This document shows positions 58,092 to 64,000 of a DNA stretch of 64,000 bases, one piece after another (positions within the stretch are counted from its first letter, which is position 1; each line of letters opens with the position of its first letter). Where the stretch lies: positions 558,001 to 622,000 of the forward strand of contig NZ_BBJU01000007.1 in assembly GCF_000739935.1 (NCBI RefSeq), read 5' to 3'. The notes under the pieces are model-generated. The model was not told the DNA's origin and made no database searches. It worked only from the letters and a program-made list of their open reading frames with translations. A program made the translations under genes and the position numbers. The DNA comes from Agrobacterium rubi TR3 = NBRC 13261. Its GTDB lineage: Bacteria; Pseudomonadota; Alphaproteobacteria; Rhizobiales; Rhizobiaceae.

Positions 58092-60014
58092 TTGCGAAAG
58101 GTATTGGCGGTCATTATTTGCTGCTTCGTGTTGGCAACCGGCTATATCGCCTATGTCATCGCCGAACGGCAAAACGCCCTGCAGAAATTCTCGCGATACA
58201 ATGATAGCTGGGCCGTAAGCCAGACAGTCGCCGAATATCTGCGTCTCCAAAACACACTCTACGAGTTTGCGCTGGCCCCCGAGAGTGTGAGCCGCGACGA
58301 TCTTCATCTGCGGCTCGATATCATGCTGGGCAGGCTTGAGCTTTTGCAGCACGGCAAGCTCGGCGCATTCATCACCGAGCGCCGGGAATGGCGCGATCTC
58401 GTGTCCAAACTGAATGACATACTGGTCGACCTCGACAAGAATGTCGACCAGATGCGGCCGGACTATGTGCGCGCACTGTTGCCGACCATGGGCGCACTCG
58501 ACGGGCCGCTGACCACACTTGCATCGTCGTCGCTCGCCTTTGACGTGGACCTGATCGATTCAGCCCAGGCGGAAGTGCGCCAGCTCCACATCATCTACAC
58601 CTGCCTTGCAGGTGGCCTCATCATTTGCGGCATTGCACTCATTTTGCTGCTCAACCGGCACAACAATCTGCTGGACCGTGCGCAAAAAGACATGCGCGGA
58701 CTGACGGACGAATTGCGGGCAGCCACGCTGGAATTGCAAGAAAACAACGTTCGGCTGGCCCATGATGCCTATCATGACGCCCTGACCGAATTGCCCAATC
58801 GGGCGTTGTTCCGTCAGGAACTGGACGCCAGGCTCGCCGCCCCCACGTCACGCGCGGCCACTGTCTTGCTGCTCGATCTCGATGGCTTCAAGGACATCAA
58901 TGATACGCTCGGACACGATGTCGGCGATGCGCTGCTTCAGGCGGTGGGCGCGCGCCTGTCATCGCTCAACAAAACAGGCGATACGGTGTGCCGACTGGGT
59001 GGCGATGAATTCGCGGTCATTTCGAGCGGAATGCGTGAAGATGATGCGATGGCGTTCGCAACACGGCTGATCGAGGCCATCAGCAAGCCTTACATCTTGG
59101 GCGAAATGGAAATCAAGATCGGCACCTGTGTCGGCATTGCCGTTTCGCAGGACGTGATGAATGCCGACGAGTTGTTCAAGCGCGCCGATCTGGCTCTCTA
59201 TGAAGCCAAGGCACAGGGCCCTGGCAGCGCCAGTGTGTTTCAGGCCTATATGCAAAAGCAGCTTATGGAGCGCCGTTCCTTCGAGGCAGACTTGCAACTG
59301 GCTTTGCAGAACAACGAGATGGAAGTCTACTACCAGCCGCAGATGCTGACCAAGACCCGCGAAATCTGCGGGTTCGAGGCGTTGTTGCGCTGGACGCATC
59401 CCGTGCGCGGCAAGGTTCCTCCTTCAGCCTTCATTCCCGTCGCTGAGCGAACCGGGCTGATCCACTCCCTTGGGAAATGGGCCCTGGACACAGCCTGCCA
59501 GGAAGCCAAGACGTGGAAAAAGGATATGAAGGTTGCGATCAACCTGTCGCCCCTCCAGTTCCACAGCACCAGCCTCATTCAGAATATCGTCGATGCGCTG
59601 GAGAAAACCGGTCTCGATCCGAGCCGGTTGGAGCTCGAAATCACCGAGTCCGTGCTGCTGAACAAAAACGATCAGACTTTGGAGACATTGCAAAAACTGA
59701 AAGGCGTGGGCATACAACTGGCCATGGACGACTTCGGCACCGGCTATTCGTCGCTGGGCAATCTCAAGGGCGTTCCCTTCGACAAGATCAAGATTGATCA
59801 GTCTTTCCTTCGCGACGTCCATACCGACCCGGATGCGCTCGCCATCGTCGAATTCATCGTCGGCATGGCCAAGAGCCTTCGCATGAAGACCATTGCCGAA
59901 GGCATTGAAACACAAGAGCAATTCGATTGCATGACAAAGCTTGGCTGCGACCAGATGCAGGGCTATCTGCTCGGCAGACCTGCACCGGCTGACAAGCTTG
60001 CTGCCTTCCGGTAA
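58092..60014 (+). CDS. Membrane GGDEF-EAL cyclic-di-GMP enzyme
   Basis: A 640-residue protein starting at TTG 58092, with AAGGTG 8 bases upstream. Two membrane helices (about residues 4-22 and 160-184) bracket a periplasmic helical region. A GGDEF domain follows: LDLDGFKDINDTLGHDVGDA, then RLGGDEFAVIS (an intact catalytic motif). No RxxD inhibitory site is visible before it (KTGD instead). The EAL domain is complete (FEALLRW, MDDFGTGYSSL, IDQSFLRD, AEGIETQEQ), so the protein may both make and break c-di-GMP, with breakdown likelier in such tandem enzymes. It follows the cysteine-free fold protein, suggesting that this partner modulates it through the periplasmic domain. Confidence 0.92.
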   Translation: MRKVLAVIICCFVLATGYIAYVIAERQNALQKFSRYNDSWAVSQTVAEYLRLQNTLYEFALAPESVSRDDLHLRLDIMLGRLELLQHGKLGAFITERREWRDLVSKLNDILVDLDKNVDQMRPDYVRALLPTMGALDGPLTTLASSSLAFDVDLIDSAQAEVRQLHIIYTCLAGGLIICGIALILLLNRHNNLLDRAQKDMRGLTDELRAATLELQENNVRLAHDAYHDALTELPNRALFRQELDARLAAPTSRAATVLLLDLDGFKDINDTLGHDVGDALLQAVGARLSSLNKTGDTVCRLGGDEFAVISSGMREDDAMAFATRLIEAISKPYILGEMEIKIGTCVGIAVSQDVMNADELFKRADLALYEAKAQGPGSASVFQAYMQKQLMERRSFEADLQLALQNNEMEVYYQPQMLTKTREICGFEALLRWTHPVRGKVPPSAFIPVAERTGLIHSLGKWALDTACQEAKTWKKDMKVAINLSPLQFHSTSLIQNIVDALEKTGLDPSRLELEITESVLLNKNDQTLETLQKLKGVGIQLAMDDFGTGYSSLGNLKGVPFDKIKIDQSFLRDVHTDPDALAIVEFIVGMAKSLRMKTIAEGIETQEQFDCMTKLGCDQMQGYLLGRPAPADKLAAFR

Positions 60015-60020
60015 TCCCCG

Positions 60021-60689
60021 CTACAGACCTGCAACGGCGCGCTCGATTGCCGTGTCGAGAACGTCGAAGGTGTGCGATTGGCCTTGCTCAAGCCCCAGAA
60101 TGCGCAGTGAAACATCCCGACCTGTCCCAAAGGCCAGCAGGCTGGATATTAACATCAAGGCATCGGCCCGGTCGGATTGCGATACGGTGTGCGTGTTTCT
60201 GATTGCGCAGATCAGTTGCGCCACCACCTCGACACCCGGCTGCCACAGCCTGTCGTAGAGAATGTCGAAGGCCGGTCCCCGGTCACGCAGTTCACGCATA
60301 GCGAAATCCGCCTGCGCTTCTCCGGTCTTGCTGTCCAGGAACAGGCGTAGCACCATCTTCAACGTGTCGGATAACAGTGTGCGGCATTGCTGGGGCGATG
60401 GCTGGCCGGATTGAAACAGATGCGCCGCGCCGCTCATCAGCGAGATCGCCGAGGCCTGGTAGGCCGCGACGATATCCTGTGCGCAGGCACGGTAGAGCCC
60501 TTCCTTGTTGCCAAAGTGGTAAGCGATGGCCGGAAGCGCCACACCGGCGGCATCGGCTATGGCACGCGTCGTTGCACCACCAAAACCCTTCAATCCGAAT
60601 TCGGAGAGCGCAGCCGTCAGAATGGCCTGCCGGGTGACTTCGCTTTTGGCGTAGCCGCTGCGCGGCAGTTCGCCCGACCCGTCAGCCAT
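60021..60689 (-). CDS. TetR-family regulator (CerR-type C-terminal domain)
   Basis: A 222-residue TetR-family repressor. The helix-turn-helix is SEVTRQAILTAALSEFGLKG then TRAIADAAGVALPAIAYHFG, with the closing NKEGLYRAC. The C-terminal domain resembles the CerR/DUF1956 group. Start ATG 60689 has AGGTGGGA upstream and lies 8 bases inside the end of the oxygenase-like gene. The two are co-transcribed, with the regulator second. The candidate operator at 62020 lies at the front of the pair, so it probably represses its own operon. Confidence 0.88.
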   Translation of the reverse strand: MADGSGELPRSGYAKSEVTRQAILTAALSEFGLKGFGGATTRAIADAAGVALPAIAYHFGNKEGLYRACAQDIVAAYQASAISLMSGAAHLFQSGQPSPQQCRTLLSDTLKMVLRLFLDSKTGEAQADFAMRELRDRGPAFDILYDRLWQPGVEVVAQLICAIRNTHTVSQSDRADALMLISSLLAFGTGRDVSLRILGLEQGQSHTFDVLDTAIERAVAGL

Positions 60690-62004
60690 GCGGACGTCCC
60701 ACCTTCGAGCCGTCACTGGCAAATTCCGCGTGGCCATATCGCTTGAGCAGGCCATGCAGCTTGCCGACCAGATGTCGGTCGGCAACATCGCGTACGACGG
60801 GTATGTTGGAGAGCGTCCGAAACAGTCGAAGCTGCGAGAAGATGCGCGCCGCCGTGACCACGGCAAGGTTGCGATCCCGGAAGGTGTAGCTGACACCCAT
60901 GGCCTTCGCGCGTGCCGTGTCGCCTTTCAGAAAATGGCGGATGAAGAAAAATTTGGCGAAACTGCGTTCAAGTTCACGGTCGATCCTGCCCAGTGGTGTG
61001 GGTTCGTGGGTCAGTTCCGCTTCGAGAGTGCCACGCACCAGCGAGCCGCAGGTGGCATCGTCAAAGCCGCTGCGCAATGTGGCCTGACGCGCCAGCATCA
61101 ACCGCACGATCTCTTCCGGGGTTTCGCCCAGCAGTTCCTTTGGCAGACCAAGCAGAAAGCAGCGATAGCGGGCGATTTCGATGCGGGCCTGCTCGTTTGC
61201 CGTAAATGGCCGGTTGGTTTGAAGTGCGTGCGCGGCGATCAGCAGCGAACCGATCTGCCCGGCGGGCATCTGGTCGACCTGCGGGATGGGCACGCCATAG
61301 ACGCTGGTATCCCACACGCCCTCGCGACGCATGACGTTGACCCGTACCATGGAGTGCATGAGCCGCACCATGGCGGCGGCCTTGAAGGCTGCACCGTGCC
61401 GTTCCAGCGCGCCGGGCATGACGGTCAGTGTGAAGAAAGTTGCCGTTTCCAGAACCCGCTTTGCCGCAAGTTGATCGGACAAATTGCCAGTCAGCGCCAT
61501 GGGAAGTGCGGAATAGCGGTTCATGAAGGTCGCCAGAAACGCACCCCGGATGGCGAAGGGAACGAGATGCGCATATTGGTTTCGCTCGATCCGCGCGCCT
61601 TCATTCACCAGAGCCATATCGATCCAGTCCGGCCTTGCCTCCATCGCGCCGATGAAGGCCGACAGTTCCGGTGGGGCATCGGGTACCGCATCCAGGCCCT
61701 TGTCGCAGGCCAGTTGCAGCATATCGATCAACTGGCGAAAACTGAAGTCTCCCATGCGGGCCGCGTAGGCATCGGCTACCGTATCGCCAATCAGCGTGTA
61801 GGCCGCCATCTGTTCCACCAGCGCGTCATTCGCCAATATCTCGGCTTTCATTGCATCGAGGCCCGGCAGGCTCTCGCCATCGCCATCGACGGTGAAGCGT
61901 TCCGGCATTTTGGAAAAATCGATTTTTCCGTAGATCGCCGGGACCTGATGTGCCTGCTGTTCGATCTGCTGCCACAGAGCAGGATGAAACTGTCGCTTCT
62001 GCAT
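60682..62004 (-). CDS. MpaB-family oxygenase-like protein (DUF2236)
   Basis: A 440-residue protein of the 'oxygenase MpaB' group, related to latex-clearing and mycophenolic acid pathway proteins, some of which bind haem b. The diagnostic helix AAMVRLMHSMVRVNVMRREG (about residues 215-234, only part quoted) supplies conserved Arg and His residues. No signal peptide or membrane helix is obvious. The function in bacteria is mostly unknown; possible targets are lipids, terpenoids or other hydrophobic substrates. It is the first gene of a two-gene unit with the TetR regulator, behind a palindromic candidate operator. Confidence 0.82.
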   Translation of the reverse strand: MQKRQFHPALWQQIEQQAHQVPAIYGKIDFSKMPERFTVDGDGESLPGLDAMKAEILANDALVEQMAAYTLIGDTVADAYAARMGDFSFRQLIDMLQLACDKGLDAVPDAPPELSAFIGAMEARPDWIDMALVNEGARIERNQYAHLVPFAIRGAFLATFMNRYSALPMALTGNLSDQLAAKRVLETATFFTLTVMPGALERHGAAFKAAAMVRLMHSMVRVNVMRREGVWDTSVYGVPIPQVDQMPAGQIGSLLIAAHALQTNRPFTANEQARIEIARYRCFLLGLPKELLGETPEEIVRLMLARQATLRSGFDDATCGSLVRGTLEAELTHEPTPLGRIDRELERSFAKFFFIRHFLKGDTARAKAMGVSYTFRDRNLAVVTAARIFSQLRLFRTLSNIPVVRDVADRHLVGKLHGLLKRYGHAEFASDGSKVGRPHG

Positions 62005-62019
62005 GGAGACGTTCCTTTT

Positions 62020-62033
62020 CTATCAACTGATAG
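62020..62033. promoter_or_regulatory. Candidate TetR-family operator
   Basis: CTATCA-AC-TGATAG is a perfect 6-bp inverted repeat with a 2-bp centre, 16 bases upstream of the oxygenase-like start. TetR-family operators usually span 10-30 bp palindromes located like this. The flanking bases (TATCTATCA on the minus strand) extend it slightly. Confidence 0.5.
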
Positions 62034-62218
62034 ATATTGATCGAATGAGAGCATTCAAGTCTTACCGGTGATTTCTTGCAGTGTGAGATTTGGTGCGATT
62101 TCTAAGGATTTCAAAAATACCGACTGCCAGTACCATGGTCTCTGTCGTGCTCTGAGGCTTGCCGGAGGGTGAGCGTGACGCCAGGTGTGAACACAGGACA
62201 CAGCAGAGGACACGGAAC

Positions 62219-64000
62219 ATGTCGCGCGCCCAACACCAAGCGCCGGCGCAGCTTCTTGGCTCGACAGGCATGTCGGCCTTCTCCCGGGCTGCGCTCGGCA
62301 TCGGCATCATCAGCGGTGTGGTCAACCTGCTTGCTTTGACATCGCCTATCTTCATGTTGCAGGTCTATGACCGCGTCTTGTCCAGTGGCAGCGTTCCGAC
62401 GCTTGTGGGGCTAGCCATCCTTGCCATCGGGCTCTACGCCATTCAGGCCATCCTCGAAATTATACGCGCACGCATCCTCGTCAGGATCGGTGAGGCATTC
62501 GACAATCGCCTGTCCGGCAGGGTGCATGATGCCGTTGTACGCCTGCCTCTGTCGTCGCGCATGCCGGGCGATGGTTTGCAGCCGCTGCGTGATCTGGACA
62601 ATGTGCGTGGTTTTCTGTCGGGGCAGGGGCCGACCGCCTTGTTCGATTTGCCGTGGATGCCGCTTTATCTTAGCCTGTGCTTTCTCTTCCACTTTTGGAT
62701 CGGCATGACCGCGCTGGTGGGTGCGATCGTTCTGGTCACGCTCACCTTGCTGACGAATGCTCTGTCGAAGAAGCCCGTCCAGGATGTGACGAGGCACAAT
62801 ATGAAACGCAACGGGCTGCTGGACGGCGCACGGCGCAATGCCGAGGTGGTTCGCGCCATGGGCATGGGAAAGCGTGTCGGCTTGCGTTGGGCGGGCGCCA
62901 ACAGCGATTACCTCACCGCCAGCAGATCGGCAGGCGACGTCTCCAACATGCTTGGCAGCATTTCGAAGACGCTGCGTGTCATGCTGCAATCGGCCATTCT
63001 GGGCGTTGGTGCCTATCTCGTCATTCGTCAGGAGGTGACGGGCGGCGTGATGATTGCAAGTTCCATCATGATGGGCAGGGCGCTGGCACCTGTTGATCTT
63101 GCCATCGCCAACTGGAAGCCGTTTCTAATGGCGCGGCATAGCTGGCGGCGGCTGAAAGAATTGCTGGTGACCATCCCTGACGACGTATCCGTCACCGCTT
63201 TGCCGACACCGACCAGAGACCTTCGCGTCGAAGGCATCGTGCTCGTGCCACCGGGCGAAAAGAAACCGACGGTGATGGGACTGGACTTTTCGCTCAGCGC
63301 TGGCAGTGCGCTGGGCGTGATAGGACCATCCGGCTCTGGAAAGACGACGTTGTCGCGGGCACTCGTCAATGCATGGGCTCTCTCATCGGGAAAAATCCGT
63401 CTCGACGGCGCAAGTATCGACCAATGGGACAGTGTCGCGCTCGGTCAGCACATCGGATATCTGCCGCAGGGTGTGGAGCTGTTCGACGGAACGATTGCTC
63501 AGAATATCGCCCGATTTGAAGAGGGGGCCGATCCGAAGGCTATCATATCGGCTGCACAATCGGCCGGTGCTCATGATCTCATCTTGCGTCTGGAGGACGG
63601 TTACGAGACCGGCATCGGTGAGGACGGGTCGGCGCTTTCGGCGGGGCAAAGGCAGCGTATCGGGCTGGCACGAGCGCTTTATGGCGATCCGTTTCTGGTC
63701 GTGCTGGACGAGCCGAACGCCAATCTCGATGCGCAGGGCGAAGCCGCCGTCATGAACGCCATTGCGTCGGTGCGCGCCCGGGGTGGCATCGCCATCGTCG
63801 TGGCGCATCGCCCCAGTGCCATCGGTGCGGTCGATCTGGTTCTGGTGATGGAGGCCGGACGACAAAAGGCGTTCGGGCCGCGTGACGAGGTGCTTTCTAA
63901 GGTTTTGAAAGGTGCCGAACCGGCGGCACCACCGCCAAAGAGCTTTTCCGTTCCCGGTTACGGCGTGCGTCCGCTTCGTGCCGTGGCACAACAGTTGGAA
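62219..64000 (+). CDS. Type I secretion ABC exporter, PrtD-like (truncated by window end)
   Basis: The 594 codons visible run off the window without a stop. From ATG 62219 the protein has a short leader and an ABC_membrane domain with several helices (ISGVVNLLALTSPIFMLQVY, then FDLPWMPLYLSLCFLFHF). The nucleotide-binding domain follows with Walker A GPSGSGKTT, the Q-loop GYLPQGVELF, a variant signature LSAGQRQRIG (Ala for the usual Gly) and Walker B LVVLDEPNANLD. The PrtD type moves proteins such as metalloproteases or adhesins through a TolC-like channel with an HlyD-like adaptor, which would be expected next. The substrate is not seen. GGACACGGAAC precedes the start. Confidence 0.92.
   Translation, partial: MSRAQHQAPAQLLGSTGMSAFSRAALGIGIISGVVNLLALTSPIFMLQVYDRVLSSGSVPTLVGLAILAIGLYAIQAILEIIRARILVRIGEAFDNRLSGRVHDAVVRLPLSSRMPGDGLQPLRDLDNVRGFLSGQGPTALFDLPWMPLYLSLCFLFHFWIGMTALVGAIVLVTLTLLTNALSKKPVQDVTRHNMKRNGLLDGARRNAEVVRAMGMGKRVGLRWAGANSDYLTASRSAGDVSNMLGSISKTLRVMLQSAILGVGAYLVIRQEVTGGVMIASSIMMGRALAPVDLAIANWKPFLMARHSWRRLKELLVTIPDDVSVTALPTPTRDLRVEGIVLVPPGEKKPTVMGLDFSLSAGSALGVIGPSGSGKTTLSRALVNAWALSSGKIRLDGASIDQWDSVALGQHIGYLPQGVELFDGTIAQNIARFEEGADPKAIISAAQSAGAHDLILRLEDGYETGIGEDGSALSAGQRQRIGLARALYGDPFLVVLDEPNANLDAQGEAAVMNAIASVRARGGIAIVVAHRPSAIGAVDLVLVMEAGRQKAFGPRDEVLSKVLKGAEPAAPPPKSFSVPGYGVRPLRAVAQQLE

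Overview
The window looks like a chromosomal segment from the Rhizobiaceae, most likely an Agrobacterium/Rhizobium-type alphaproteobacterium. This rests on the gene order accA-xerD-aroK-aroB-bolA-(J-domain)-cobS-cobT, the argJ-GNAT-mutT cluster, the aerobic CobS/CobT cobaltochelatase subunits, Agrobacterium-like palindromic intergenic repeats and the consistently G+C-rich codon use. No species call is made. Most of the window is housekeeping or common accessory chromosome. I see no insertion sequence, prophage, CRISPR array, rRNA operon or plasmid-type locus. The only RNA gene I can support is a tRNA-Gly(GCC).

Layout. 1-9.6 kb: the N-terminus of a CHASE3 sensor kinase (cut by the window edge), then accA, xerD and a 50-residue membrane protein on the minus strand, divergent from aroK-aroB; bolA; then a J-domain protein, cobS, cobT and an exported phytase-like esterase. 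9.6-16.1 kb: an RND efflux pair followed by a GAF-GAF histidine kinase with no adjacent response regulator. 16.3-19.2 kb: tRNA-Gly, a prolyl-tRNA editing protein, a thioredoxin-TPR protein, a LON-domain protein and Trm112. 19.3-26.8 kb: a bacterial alpha-2-macroglobulin with a PAN-like N-terminus, overlapping pbpC. 26.8-32.2 kb: a repeat-rich gap, then an iron-type ABC importer with two paralogous binding proteins and a divergent methyltransferase, separated by a candidate RirA-type operator. 32.7-38.1 kb: a complete peptide (Dpp/Opp-type) ABC operon. 38.4-42.7 kb: a Tat-exported superoxide dismutase divergent from a three-gene sugar/polyol oxidation cluster. 42.7-46.8 kb: a MITE-like element, a 60-residue ORF, a class V aminotransferase, a GNAT protein and an EamA transporter. 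46.8-53.9 kb: secA, a parvulin isomerase, argJ-GNAT-mutT and a small membrane protein. 53.9-60 kb: oxyR/katG, then a periplasmic molybdopterin-fold protein without cysteine, followed by a GGDEF-EAL protein. 60-64 kb: a TetR regulator with an MpaB-type oxygenase, and a type I secretion ABC exporter that runs off the end.

How the parts fit together. Several genes deal with oxidants: the OxyR sensor and KatG face each other, a Tat-type superoxide dismutase serves the periplasm, and MutT-type sanitation lies nearby. The envelope is served by SecA, an exported parvulin, A2M-PbpC, the RND pump and two importers. The least familiar unit is the cysteine-free molybdopterin-fold protein beside a membrane c-di-GMP enzyme (57.6-60.0 kb). 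The most regulation-rich sites are the candidate iron operator at 31352 and the TetR-type palindrome at 62020. All functions come from reading sequence motifs and family memory; no searches were run.
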